NCBI RefSeq assembly: GCF_008831285.2
Contig: NC_045138.2
Span: 28,429,934-28,493,933, forward strand
From: Nymphaea colorata
Taxonomy: Eukaryota; Streptophyta; Magnoliopsida; Nymphaeales; Nymphaeaceae
Direction: 5' to 3'
DNA: 64,000 nucleotides
The position numbers were made by a program, and so were the translations under genes. The notes beneath the pieces are model-generated. The model saw only the letters and a list, made by a program, of their open reading frames with translations. It did not search any database and was not told the origin of the DNA. Below are positions 45,300-58,719 of this stretch, piece after piece. The number at the start of each line of letters is the position of its first letter. The first letter of the stretch is position 1.

Positions 45300-46395
45300 T
45301 CTTGAACATGGCAGTGACAATGGCGGCCGAGGTTAAAAATTTATGTGAAAACTAAGTGCCCAAGCTGTTCAAACCTTGCATGCCTTTCAACCAATTTCTG
45401 TAGTTTGGATCTCTCTCCTCCTATTTAAGAGTAGTGAAGTCATAGTGTTCATGTCTTGGTCCGTGCACATGATGTAACACAAAACCGGTAATCTGCAAAT
45501 CCTGTGCATGATTTTTTTTTTTGTCATAGGACTATGTAATGACCAAAATACCCCTATTTATATATGAAAGGGACTTTTCAAAACGGATAAAAAAGTAGTT
45601 ATGAAAAGTCGAAAGTCTAAAATGTGTATTATTTTATAAAAATTTTCAGAAGCCTACTTTTTTTTTCTTTGGTGCATAAAGGTGATCTCGATATAAAATC
45701 ATTTGAACTGGCCTGAGATTGTTGAGGTTGCCACAATGTGTCGACCTCTAACTATTCTTTTTCAATATGTTAAGTTTTTTTTTTTCAAAATTCTGCATTT
45801 ATTTTCATATGTTCTTTTCATTTAATTTTTTAAAAAATGCCCCTTGCTATGGCGAATAGGGAAAGTAAGAAAAAATTCATGAAACTGTCCATCTATGCGG
45901 TGGCTAACAAATGGTTGACACCGAGTACCAGCCGCATTCTAGTACCACGTCCAAAGTAAGGTAACGAATATATTTCCCTTAGGAGTTGATTGAATTATTT
46001 GCTTGTAATTATCGAATGTCAGAGCACCTACCACATTCTAAGGGTTCTTGGCTAGTTGGTGCTACCTGAAAAGTAAGATAAATAATGTTTCTCCCAAGAG
46101 TTGAATTTATTCACTTACTCTTCGGAATATAAATAACTTTACCACTTTTCTTCTATGTCGACTATATAAATCCATGCACCCAGCCAAGGGGATGCCTGCA
46201 GGGGCCTTGGCTCCTCCTCAATTTTTTTTTTTAAATTTTCAAGTAATTTTTTAAAAGACATTATTTGTCCTATATAAAAATTGACAAATTATATTTCGGT
46301 CCTTATTAAAATTTTGAAACTATAATTCGGTCTTCTCATGAAAAATTTCTGCCTCTGCTCCCACCGCTATAGCATTCCACTGGCTCTAAGCAGGC
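45300..46395. other. Intergenic before TYDC relic B
   Basis: AT-rich sequence. No gene or repeat that I can support beyond poly-T runs. Confidence 0.4.
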
Positions 46396-46399
46396 ACCC

Positions 46400-47510
46400 A
46401 TCTTGCACGGTTTCCAAATACAGAGCTACCAATTAGAAGACCCACCTCAAAGCAAAAACAAGTCCTTAGACCTTGAGGAGCAGTTTGGAGAACAAGCCCA
46501 ACCTGTGGTTGTTTTCTTGGCTGACTGCTACCAGAACATCGCCAAGGCCCAGTGTTCAGCCAAGGTGAACCCGGTTACCTTCTTCAATGCTTGCCTACAC
46601 CGGCCCCTTATAATCCATTGATGCCATACTTAGAGGCGTGGTTATGGACATAATCCTGGAGGTAACTCATTAGAAGAAATCTAGTTACTTTGCTTGCTTA
46701 GGGAGAACGGCAGGATTCATTGATGACATGTTAAGCACTGGATTCAACATAGTTGGGTTCAACTGGATGTCATTGCCTGTAGCCATTGAGCTCGAGTTCG
46801 TAGTCTTCAACTCGATCGATGGAGATCGAGTTGTGTGCATGGGACAAGTATGTACCAAAGGGAGTTGGGGTATTTTTGACTTTTTTATAAAGTAATCAAC
46901 ATTCTAGACTTCTTAACTTTTCACAATCCATTTTTATCTTTCTAAAAAATTTCTTTTTTTATTTTAATGTAGGTATTTTTGTCATTATACTCAGTAGTTT
47001 CTATGGGATGAAGACGATGGCGTCGGTCCATTAATTTTCCTTCCTTTTGCTGCATTTCGCTCAAAGGGTTGAAGGGCATTCAGGTATCTACTGCAAAAGA
47101 AACTGGTCTAAAGTTGCCTATAGGTGGAAGCGGTCGAGTTATTGATGTGTGCTGGCGCCAGCATCGAGTCAATTTCTAGAACTACCAGCACTAGAACCAG
47201 AAAAAAATACAAATAGGACCACTCTTCATCCCTATGCACAGTTTTTCATGCACAGGGGGTGCGTACATAACCAGCTTCGGGGCTGATGTGATGCTAAATT
47301 TGCCGCATTTTTCATGTTTCTCATGGAGGAGGTGTGCTCCAGACACAGCTATCAATGCTATCCTGAGGACCTTAGTTGCAGCTAGAGATAGGGCACTTCA
47401 CTATGTTGGCAAGCACCACGTAGGTAAGCTTGTGGTCTATGTGGCTTGGACCAAAACCGAATGAGCTCGAAGAAAGACTTGTCCAATGGATGAGATCACC
47501 AACTTTAGGG
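46400..47510 (+). pseudogene. TYDC relic B
   Basis: Plus strand, opposite to the intact gene. Reads as the TYDC N-terminus (SYQLEDPPQSKNKSLD, VVVFLADCYQNIAKA) with frameshifts up to about 46800 ([11 protein letters not shown]-like). After a 500-bp foreign stretch (46810-47330) it resumes at [20 protein letters not shown] (about 47360-47440) and continues to about 47510. It ends exactly where duplicated block B begins. The PLP lysine region is absent. Confidence 0.85.
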
Positions 47511-48183
47511 ATTCATGTCCATATGAAAAGCTAGCGGTTTAAACTTCATTCTTTTTGTACCAATTGACTCATGGTTTGTTTGATTAAAACTTCTTCTCTT
47601 TTTTTGTACTAGTTGACTCTGGTTTGTTTGGTTAAAACTTCATTCTTTTTGTACATGAGTTTTTCGGACAATAGGATGTAATCCTGTCGCTCACCTTGAA
47701 AGGACAACGGTGAATTCAGGCTTCTTTTGTAGACGTATGTTTGTAAAGTTTGCCAGAACCATGAGGCCCACATTTCTAGGTGTTGGTGCAGAGTGTCTGA
47801 CATAAAATTTAATTAGAAGGCATGTTTGAGTGGTTTTAGAAGGTGAGTTTGAGAATTAATCTGCTCAGTTCGGACCTCGGCTGACAAAAGTGGAAACTTG
47901 GATTTAGTCTGTTGTACAAAATCCAAACTGTTCACATCCCAAGCTGCATTTTCGATGGGGAGAGGAGAGAAGAGAAGGCTGCGTTCGTGAACAGGGAAGA
48001 CAGAAAAAATGGAGCATCGAAGGCCCCCGAAAAGAGGGAGACCTTCCTTCTTTTGCCCCGGAATTGTAGAATCAGACGATCTCCCCAAGTAACCGAAATT
48101 TTTTTGTGTTCCATGGTTTTCATAGTTTCTGATGCATTACCTTTTAATGGGGAGGACTCTTTTATGGAGACAATGGTCTAAGC
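47509..48183 (+). repeat. Duplicated block B (copy 1)
   Basis: Same orientation as 60689-61505; the shared text starts ATTCATGTCCATATGAAAAG and runs to TTTTAATGGGGAGGACT. Copy 1 lacks about 100 bp found in copy 2 (about 60840-60940). Inside, TTTTTGTACCA..TGACTC..GGTTTGTTTG is repeated in tandem. The open frames (for example 47912-48181) show no known domain. Confidence 0.85.
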
Positions 48184-48208
48184 ATAAAGTTCATTGACCA
48201 GGACACCA

Positions 48209-48508
48209 TGATCAATTGTGCAGAAAACAGAGTATGAATAGAAAGAGGTGAGAAAGAGAGAAGACAATTTTACATGGTTCGGCTAATGGGAGCCTACATC
48301 CACGAACAGAGAGGTTGACTTTCTTGTTTGTTACTTGAATTACAATCTGTCCTCTTCTTTATACATTAGAGGCTAAGGCGTATATAGCAGTTGCCTAAAT
48401 GAGAAGAGAACGTTAGTTCAGCGTTTAAAACTAATTGAAGCACCTTTCTTATTCATTCAATCAATGAATAAGGTAATCAACCTCTTCAACATCTCTTTAA
48501 TTTTATCA
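48209..48508 (-). repeat. 3' LTR of copia element 4
   Basis: 300 bp, TGAT at one end and ATCA at the other. Same length as its partner at 52774-53073, with scattered substitutions. Confidence 0.92.
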
Positions 48509-51500
48509 CTCCCCCTCAAATGGGGAGTAGATGTTATGATATCCCCACTTGTCAATTGCGAGTTGATGCTTTGCTTTAGTGGCTCCTTTAGTTAATGCAT
48601 CAGCAACTTGCTCAACTCCACTGATATAAAGCGTTTTGATTTCTCCGGATTCAATCTTTTCTCTCACATAGTGACAATCGATTTCAATGTACTTTGTCCT
48701 TTCATGAAAGACTGGATTTATAGAAATATATATGGCAGTTTGATTGTCACAGAACATGTGCATGGGCTTTGAAACTTCAAGATTCAGTTCTTCAATCATG
48801 TTCTTGGTCCAAATGAGTTTGTTGGTTCCCATGGCCATAGCATGGTATTCTGCTTCTGCACTGGATCTAGCCACTATTTTTTGTTTCTTGCATTTTCAGG
48901 CTACTAGATTTCCACCAACAAAGACAATATCCTGTAGTTGATTTCCTGTCGCTGATATCTTCTGCCCAGTCTGCATCAGTAAATCCTACTATGTCTAAGT
49001 TCTTATTCCTTTTGTACCAAAGTCCTTGTCTTGGAGAGCCTTTGGTGTATCGAAGAATGCAATCAGCAACCTTCATGTGTGATTTCCTTGGGTTTTGCAT
49101 ATACTACTAATCACATTCACAACAAAAGAAATGTCAGGTCTAGTGACAGATAAATAGATAAGCTTACCAAGTAGACGTTGAAATACTTCTCTGTTGACCT
49201 CTGGCTCATCCTCACATGGTCCCAATTTGAGGTTTGCTTCGAATGGAGTGTCGGCTAGACGTGGTTCCATTTTCCCAGTCTCGTTTAATATGTCTAGTGC
49301 ATATTTTCTTTGACAGAGAAAGATGCCTTTGTGTGAATAGGCTATCTCAATTCTAAGAAAGTACTTGAGTTTTCCAAGATCTTTCATATCAAATGTGGTT
49401 ATCAAGTGGTGTTTGATATTGAGTATGCTTTCAACATCATCACCTGTCATGACTATATCATCTACATAAATCAACACAACAGTGGTGTGTTCTTCATGTT
49501 TTTTTATGAAAAACGTGTTGTCTAAGTGACATTTGTGATATCCAAAGTTGTTCAGTGCCTTATTTAATTTTAAGTATCATGCTCTAGGGGATTGCTTCAG
49601 ACCATAAATAGCTTTGTTGAGTCTGTATACATAGTTCTTTCCTTCATCTGGATGCCATAGAGGTAGTGCCATGTAGATTTCTTCACTAAGTTCACCTTGC
49701 AAAAAAGTATTCTTCTCATCTAATTGGTGAAACCCCCAGTTCAAGTTATAGGCCATCGATAATGGAATTCTCAAGGTGTTCATTTTAGCCACAGGCGCAA
49801 AGGTTTCATCATAATCAAGACCGTTTGTTTGAGTAAACCCCTTGGGTACTAGACGAGCTTTGTTTCCTTCTAATGAGTTGTCACTCTTGTATTTGACTCT
49901 ATAGTGCCATTTACATCCAACTACGCTTGAATTTTTTGGTTTTGTAACAACCTGCCACGTCTTGTTGTGCTTCAGGGCCTCAAATTCTTCATTCATAGCC
50001 TTTCTCCAATTTGAGTCTTTCTTAGTTTCTTGAAAAGTTTGAGGTTCATGAATTTTATCAGAACTCTTAATGAAGATACTATACTTGGCTGAGATCTGAT
50101 TGTAAGAGACAAAATTACTGATGTGATAGCGACTGAAGGAGCAAGTCTCATAATCAACTAGATGAGAGGGCACTCTTCGAATTCTCTCAGATTTTCTAAG
50201 ACGCCCGTTAGTTGGTTCATCATTTTCAGTAGAGGTAGTAGGTTCTTGATTTTCGGTGGGACTTTCAATTTCTATATGAGTCTCTTTAGTGACCTGCTCA
50301 TCAATAATGGAAAAAAATAAATCATTAGAGTCATGCAAGTTAGGGGATTTAGACTCCCCCTGACCTCTACCACTATCATTTTCTCCAAAGTAGGAAAGTT
50401 TCTCATTGAATTGAACATCACGCGATATATAAGTTTTCTTAGAGATAGGATCTAAACATACATACCCCTCGTTTTGAGAGTCGTAACCAACAAAGACGTA
50501 TTTGATTGAGCAATGACTTAATTTGTCTCTTTTTGCAAGATGTATTCACACATGAAACACACAACCAAACACACGCAAATGATCAAGTTTCAGTTCTTGC
50601 CCAATAAGCTTTCCAATTGGACTACCATAATTAAGGTGCCTATAAGAGTTCTATTAACTACATAGCAAGCAGTAGAAACAACATATTTCCAATCATTTTT
50701 TGGCATATTCATTTGGCATATCAAGCTCCTAGTTACTTCCAATAAATGTCTATTTTTTATTTCAGACACGCCATTTTGTTGAGGTGTGTCAACACAGGAT
50801 GTTTGATGATGTATGCGATGCTCGTCTAAGAAAAATTTTAAACTATAATTTTTGAACTCAGTACCATTATCAGATCTAAAGCATTTTATTTTGCGATTAT
50901 ATTGAACTTCAACCATCTTATGAAAAGTTTGAAAAAAAGATAGTACCTTAGATTTGTTTTTCATGAAATAAACCCAAGTGGATCTAGAGTAATCGTCAAT
51001 GAACATAACATAATATCTAAAACCATCCAGAAAATCCACAGGCGCAGGGCCCCAAACATCAGAGTGAATGGGATCAAAAGGTTGTTCAGTAATAAAATCT
51101 GATAAAGAAAACTTTGGTCTGGTCATTCTAGCATACTTGCAAATATCACATGTATGATTATCAAAATAATGCTTGGGAAATAAATAATTCAAAATCCGAG
51201 ACGATGGATAACCCATCTGTTGATGCCAGATTTCTCCCTCATTCAAAGTAGACACATTCAATGCCTGATCAAGAGCTGTAATTTGGTAGAGTCCATTAAC
51301 TGGGAGTCCTTCACCAATCGTCATCTGAGTCTTTCGATCCTGAAATACAACAATAGTAGCAGAAAAAACCACATTCCAAACCAATTCTTTGGCAATTTTT
51401 GCTATTGTCAACAAGTTAGACTTAAGTTCAGGCACTATGAGGACTTCACTAGTATTTTTTTTTTAAAGAAATCTAATCCTCCTTTTCCTTTGACAACAAT

Positions 51501-52773
51501 GGGAGCACCGTTGGCTGCAGCAACAGGTCCTATGTCATCAATAGAATGGGGGGAATAGAGATAAGCAGAGTGATTAGCCATATGATCAGTGTCTCATGAG
51601 TCGACAATCCAATGAGTGTAGGAATTAAAAGTAGTGTAAGCCATACCTTTAGCTTGATCAGAAGTGTTGATGGAGATTCTCGTAGTCTTTTTCACTTGAA
51701 GTCCCTTTTTCATTTCCGCAAGAGTCTCCAAGGTGATAGGATTATTTGACGAAGAAGCCACGAGACTGGTTTGATCGTCCTCCCTTTTAACTGTCCCTTT
51801 TGAAGTGGTCTTGGAGGCATGATTCTTCCCTCTGTCTGGTTTTCCATGTACGAACCAACAATTTTCACGAGAATGACCAGTTTTCTTACAATGAGCGCAT
51901 TTAGGTTTTCTCCCCTCATCACGTTTGGCACTGAAGTTTCTGCCGTCTTGAAAGTTCATAGCAAAGGCAGCTTTTTCATCATTGGATACCTCTTGACTGC
52001 TGTAGTTGAAAGCGCCCATTGCTTTTCTTCTTGACTCTTCTCACATAAGAAGAGCACCAACAACACTTAGTGAAGGCAGCTCATGTGCCATGAGAATTTG
52101 ACTACGAAGATTTTCATAGTCATTTGGTAGCCCAACTAGAATTTCAAAAATGCACTCTTGCTCACGTTGCTTCTTCGCTTTAGAAAGATCAGTAGTTAAT
52201 GGAGTATGAACATCCATCTCATCCCAAATTCCTTTGAAGGTACCAATATATTCACTAACAGGAATAGTCCCTTTCTTAGACTTACTTTTATTTGAGATAA
52301 TTGGTACATGCGAGCAGTGTTATATTGCACACCGTAAAGATCTTTGGTAGCCTGCCATACCTTCTCTAGGTGTCTAAAAAATTAAAACATGATGCTATCT
52401 TGAGCTCCATAGAATTGATGAGCCAAGATGCAACAATGTGGTTGGTAGATCGCCACTCACTATATTTCAGATCATTAAGTGGTGGTCTCTTTGTGGTACC
52501 ATCAATGTATCTGAGTTTGGATTTTCCACTAAGGAATTGGGTGACTGCCTTAGACCAAGATAAAAAATTGAGGCCATCAAGCAAGGTGTTGGTAATATTA
52601 AGATTAGGGTTACCTTGCTCGTATACAACAAGTCTGTGCAAAGATCCATCGCTGCCATGTATAATGGAGTGATGTTCATTGTCGTGCCCTGTTCCCCCCT
52701 CATACTCCATAAGTTTCTGCTTGCTTAGAATGGATTTACTGCCTCAGGATGAATGAGTGCCACTCTGATACCA

Positions 52774-53073
52774 TGATAATTGTGCAGAAAACAAAGTATG
52801 AATAGAAAGAGGTGAGAAAGAGAGAAGACAATTTTACGTGGTTCGGCTAATGGGATCCTACATCCATGAACAAAGAGGTTGATCTTTCTTGCTTGTTACT
52901 GGAATTACAATCTGTCATTTTCTTTATGCATTAGAGGCAAAGGCGTATACAATAGTTTCCTAAATGAGAAGAGAACGTTAGTTCAACTTTCAAAGCTAAT
53001 TGAAGCACCTTCCTTATTCATTCAATCAATGAATAAGGTAATCGACCTCTTCAACGTCTCTTTAATTTTATCA
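52774..53073 (-). repeat. 5' LTR of copia element 4
   Basis: 300 bp next to the primer site complement CTCTGATACCA. Followed on the plus strand by CACCA, which matches the left flank of the element. Confidence 0.92.
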
Positions 53074-53078
53074 CACCA

Positions 53079-53640
53079 AGGCAATAGTGTAAGGATCATT
53101 TGGTAGGTCGGCATATGTCAATGAGAAATTTCAGACATTATGGTTGTCTTAATGTAAATATCCACTTAAGTGATTGCATTTTGGGATATCACGTCATTTA
53201 ATATGGTATGAGTTTTTTATAATATAGATACTTGTACGCAATTATAAATTCTTTGATGGGTTGAATCCGTAATTGCTCATAATATAAAAGGGTAATGGTC
53301 CTTGGGGTCGTGTACGGTTGCTTGAAACATTGCTTTGTAGTATTGTCTCTTCCCCATCTGAGAGAAATCGCACGTACTCTGCACAGACCCTTGAAGATCC
53401 TACTGTGATCTCACCAACCGGTTGATCAGATGGATTCAAGTACGCTTCTGCCACAGTTAAAGTTTTGATTCAATGATTTAGCATGAATCCTATTTAGGGC
53501 ATATTCGTTTTTGTGTATGCATGAGGAAATCTCTCATTCAATGGTATCAGAGCTTATGTTCATTGTTGAATCATTTTTTTTTTTGTTAATTGATGAAGCA
53601 TCCGTACAAATTTTTGGATGTGTCTCTTATATTTTTTTTC
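53079..53640. other. Intergenic, nothing recognised
   Basis: AT-rich. A minus-strand open frame at 53242-53454 shows no domain. ATGGTATCAGAGC at about 53539 resembles a primer site, but no LTR was found next to it. Confidence 0.4.
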
Positions 53641-53649
53641 TCGGGGGGA

Positions 53650-53670
53650 GGGGGGGGGGGGGGGGGGGGG
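53650..53670. repeat. Poly-G run of 21 bases
   Basis: Uninterrupted G tract following GGGGGGA. Runs of this length are prone to sequencing error, so the length is uncertain. Confidence 0.9.
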
Positions 53671-53889
53671 CTGACGGTGGTGGTTTCGCGATTGTTGTGG
53701 CTGCCGCCTTCTTCACCATCCGTCTCTCTCTCTCTCACCACCACGGTGGAAGGAGGCCGCGACGTCACCATCCATGAATGCTGCTATGGCCATCGGCGGA
53801 GGAGCAGTGTCTCCATGGAGAGGAAACGAAGAGCTGGAAACGATGCTGCAAACCCTCACGCGGTAGGCGGTCGGACCTAGGTCTGGTCG

Positions 53890-54175
53890 GGTCATGACAG
53901 ACCTGACTCGGATCCATAAGAATTAAAAAAAAATTGCCGCCGCCTGAGACCATTTGCGATATAATGACTTCGGATCCGGGTCGGGTCATGTCGGACCCGA
54001 CCCGTATCCGTACGATTTAAATTTTGAAAATACGGCTCTTTCATATCCGGTCGGGTCATGTCGGACCCGACCCGTATCCATATAGTTTAAATTTTGAAAA
54101 TACGGTTCTTTCATATCTGGATTGGGTCATGTCAGACCCGACCCATATCCATACGGTTTAAACTTTGTAAAACAG
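53890..54175. repeat. 71-bp palindrome-bearing tandem repeat
   Basis: GGGTCATGTCGGACCCGACC recurs at about 53982, 54053 and (slightly changed) 54124, a 71-bp period. A weaker copy lies at 53890-53935. Each unit has the inverted arms GGTCGGGTC and GACCCGACC, followed by an AT-rich part TTTAAATTTTGAAAATACGG. Confidence 0.88.
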
Positions 54176-54189
54176 TTTTTTTTTTTAAA

Positions 54190-54363
54190 TTTTTTAAACC
54201 GATTCTGAAGAGAATCGAACCGCTTCATTCGGTTTAAGACCGATTTAATTCGATTCAGAACCGGTTTGTACTTTTCTGAGCCGATTCAGTTCAATTTTAA
54301 AACGGACCCTTTTCAAATCGATTCAATTGATTTTCAAACCGATTCGGGGCTTTTCAGACTGGT
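54190..54363. repeat. AACCGATTC-rich repeat
   Basis: Several copies of AACCGATTC/GAATCGGTT-like motifs in both orientations, ending exactly where TYDC relic C begins. It may mark the breakpoint that cut relic C. Confidence 0.6.
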
Positions 54364-55237
54364 TCACACATAGGCACTCGCTGCATAAGCTGCATCAACA
54401 TGCACCCACACCCCGAACTCCTTAGCCACCCGAGTTAGCGGTTTGATGGGGTCAACCGCCATGGATGATGTAGTCCCTACCATAGCACACAAGAACAATG
54501 GGACAAGACCAGACTTTGTGTCCTCAGCCATTGCATGCCGGACTGATTCCGGTGACAAAGCGAAGTTTGTTGCCCTCGATGTGGCCACAGCCCTAAAGTT
54601 GACGATACCGGCAATTTGACAAGCCTTTTTTGAAGCACAATGGGTTTGGTCGGAGTTGTAGACCACCAGCTTGACTATGTCGTGCTTCCCAACTTGCTCA
54701 AGTGCCCTGTCCCTGGCTGCAACCAAGGTGCACAAGATCGCCTCACAAGTTGTTCCTTGGAGCACTCCTCCTCCTCCAGTAGTGTCGTTGCCGGAAAACA
54801 AGAAAGAATCCGGCAAACTGAGCATCCTGCCGAGGCAGTCCATGTCAATAGACTCAAGCTCCATGGCTGCTGGCGACGACATCCAGTTGAACCCAACCAC
54901 ATTGATCACCTATGAACCCCGTTGTGCTCCCACTGGAGGGAAAGTAAGCAAAGTAGTTAGGACTCTGCCAATGAGTTATCCCCGGGATGATATCCTTAAC
55001 CACGTCCTTAAGTATGGTATCAATTGACTCGGGATTGTCAGGGGCCGAGTCAGGCAAGCATTTGCGGAGGTAACCTGGTTCAACTTGGCTGAGAACTGGG
55101 TATTTCGCAACATCCCGGTAGTAGTCAGCCAAAAAATCAACCACACGGTGGGCTTGCTTTCTAAACTCCTCAGGGCCTATGAGCTTGTTTGATACAAATT
55201 GGCTTTGAAGTGGGTCTTCTAATTGGTGGCTCCCCAT
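54364..55237 (-). pseudogene. TYDC relic C (frameshift and 3' truncation)
   Basis: Very close to the intact copy. It starts at ATG 55237 ([14 protein letters not shown]) and reads to about residue 110. A 17-bp deletion near 54905 then shifts the frame. The continuation ([17 protein letters not shown], then [17 protein letters not shown]) runs to [12 protein letters not shown] and stops at the repeat at 54363. The PLP lysine, catalytic-loop Tyr and whole C-terminal domain are missing. It keeps the TATA box and leader of the intact gene, so it may still be transcribed. Confidence 0.92.
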
Positions 55238-55820
55238 TTGGAAACAGTAGTAGCAGATGGGTGGTTTCCTAGACAGGGGGAAGAAGACGACGATACAGCA
55301 GCAAGGACGTTAACGATGCAATGCGTTGGTCGGAGGGTTTGGTGTATATTTGAGGAGCTAAGTAGGTGGGTTTATATAGAAGTGTAAAAAAAAAGGTGGT
55401 CGGTGACCGATGATGATCCCCTCCTCATCATGGAAAACGTGCATAAGAGTAGAAAAATTTAGAATTAGATGAACTCATAGCTAGAAGAAACATATTATTC
55501 ATCATATTTGGGAGGGATCACCAACGAGTCAAGTAAACATATTGTTTATCTTATTTCTTGGGAAGCACCCACTTACATGCTATTTAACCTCTTGATAAAG
55601 CACATTCTTTATCTTTGTTTGGAGGTGCTAACAGCTAGTCTAGAAGAAAAAGACTAATTGGAAGACGGTAGATGCAATTTCATGTCTTCGTTGAAAGATT
55701 TTTTGTTTCCTTTTTTTTATAAAAAAAACTGTTTTACGGACCATGGGACCTACCCTAGAAGCATATTGATTTTGTCTTTTACGAGAAAAAATAATGTATT
55801 CTTCAATGGCTCGATCCGTT
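55238..55820 (-). repeat. Upstream region of relic C, duplicate of 37270-37860
   Basis: Extends the TYDC duplication about 0.6 kb beyond the ATG. Without the copia 3a insertion it continues past 55820 into unrelated AT-rich sequence. Confidence 0.7.
55372..55378 (-). promoter_or_regulatory. TATA box of TYDC relic C
   Basis: TATATAAACCC on the minus strand, at nearly the same distance from the ATG as in the intact gene. Confidence 0.55.
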
Positions 55821-55879
55821 TAAAATTAAACCAACAAATTTGTCTTCTTTATTATTCTTTATTACAAGCAACAGATTAT

Positions 55880-56996
<1,117 letters not shown>

Positions 56997-56999
56997 ACT

Positions 57000-58189
57000 T
57001 TACCTTTTTAAAGTCATCTAACCATTTAAAAAACATCCATCCATATTAAAAAATCAAAGAAAAAAAATATGTATTTTCAGAATTTAGCTTATATTTTTTT
57101 TTCTCAGCTACCCTCTTTTTTAGATGGTTGGGTAACTTGGATAACCCCAATTTTCATTTATAATATATATATATATATATAAGTCGAGCCAACTTAGGCT
57201 GGACTCAAACTCACTTGAGTAAACCCGACTCAAGCTATACAAGTTGAGCTCGAGCTTAAATATAGGTTCGATTATATTATTGAGTTGAGTTAGAGTTGGT
57301 TTGGACTTGATTCAATTAAACTCGACTGGGCGCAGTTCAGCTTTTTGTTTTCTTTGTTAAATTTTACAAGCTTTTCATTATTTTTTAGTTTTTCTTTGTT
57401 CACGGAACTTTTTTTCATTTCCACCATTTCTTTCATTTTTTACCTTTTTCATGCAATTTTTAAGTTTTTCTTCTTCTTTTTTCTCTTCACCCAGGCTTCC
57501 TCTCATCCTCATCATTACACGTTACTCTTTTCAATCAATGTCATTCATTTTGCCTATCTTTTTTTCTTTCTCACTCACGCTCCTCCTTTATTCATTGTTT
57601 TCCCTTATCATCGTTTCTCTCATCCCTCCTTCCCTCCTCTTTTTTACCACGGAAGCCCTTTTTCCTTCACCTCCCATCCTCTAATGATAATATATGGCAT
57701 TGGCATTAGCTGTGGTGAGCTCTCAAAAGCCTTATTGCTGGAGGAGTGAGGGTTTTGATTTTAATGAGTTTCATTGGTTCGCTACTTTGAACCCTCGCTT
57801 GAGCTGTTCAAAACCAAAAAGGCTTGCACGAGCTTGGACTCCGAGCACATAACCGTCGCTCGCTCTAGGGCCATACTCATTCAGGGTTTTAAGTTTTTTG
57901 AAGTTAATTTCAACTCGCTCGGCGAGTTTGTCGTTTTTTGGCCGAAAATTATGGTAAAGATGACTGTAGATGCAGAGTCGGCGGCAGATCGAAGGCTCGG
58001 CCGACAAACGTTGAACTCAACGCCAAAATGGATAACCACGTGGGTGCCTCTACGAGTTAAGCAAGAGCCCGACCTCACCGGAGGGGCGTTTACCACCGAC
58101 GCCTATAGACACGCTCCCAGCTTCTACCTCGAGGGGACACCTGTTCTTGCCCTGAACTGCCTTTTTCTTGAAAGGCCCCTACACAGAAT
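57000..58189. other. Intergenic with unassigned open frame at 57774-58199
   Basis: 57180-57330 holds GAGTTGAGCTCGAGC-like simple text. The plus-strand frame at 57774-58199 (141 codons, MVRYFEPSLELFKTKK...) is more GC-rich than its surroundings, but no domain is recognised. It may be a relic of an unknown gene or repeat. Confidence 0.35.
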
Positions 58190-58715
58190 ATGCACCTAAC
58201 TCATGACTAAGCTTCCAAGGGATCGTCTTAATATAGATTTATGGGATACTAAAACAACGTTTGTGTATGCACCCTCGAAACATATCGTCATTTTTTTGAA
58301 ACAAAAAAAAGCTCGTACTATAATATTCAAATGAAAGAAATGACATCTGATCGAATTCGAATTGAGATATATATAAATATTCTATCAGGTTCAGACTTGG
58401 ATTAAATTTAGCTTTAAATAAATATTCTACATTGAGTACTCTTATATTTTAAAAATTGGAGAGTTTGGTCAAAATTCAGCCAGATTCAGATTATGAAATC
58501 AGATTTCAGATTCAGATTCTAATATGACTCTTCTTTGTTCTTATTCGAGACCAAATATGTAAACATATGAAAAAAATGGATATGGTTAAAGGTACATTTG
58601 GTTTGAATTTGATCTGTTGATATCTATATATATCCACAAGCTGATGTGGATATATGGCAGGCTTTAGCTTCGCCGGTAGCCTAATGCCAAACTTCTAACC
58701 AAAATCCAAGCTTTA
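58190..58715 (+). repeat. Duplicated block A (copy 2)
   Basis: Counterpart of 44700-45290 in the same orientation. Indels separate the copies. Confidence 0.8.
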
Positions 58716-58719
58716 GTCG

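Larger units (their letters stand above)
48209..53073 (-). mobile_element. Ty1/copia LTR retrotransposon 4
   Basis: Full-length, minus strand, with target duplication CACCA at 48204-48208 and 53074-53078. The primer site (TGGTATCAGAG on the minus strand) lies beside the 5' LTR at 52774, and the polypurine tract lies beside the 3' LTR at 48509. Gag: 52710-51600 with a zinc knuckle CAHCKKTGHSRENC. Protease end HWIVDS near 51595. Integrase: 51435-50590 (HTCDICKYARMTRP, DDYSRSTWVYFM, RSDNGTEFKN, DTPQQNGVSE). RT: 50338-49073 (HYRVKYKSDNSLEGNKARLV, LIYVDDIVMTGDD). RNase H: 49100-48506 (MARSSAEAEYHAMAMGTNKL). The frames are longer than in the other elements but broken by some stops and frameshifts. 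Confidence 0.95.

Noticed and set aside
53539-53552. Primer-site-like TATCAGAGC motif
   Set aside because: No LTR or polypurine tract pairs with it.
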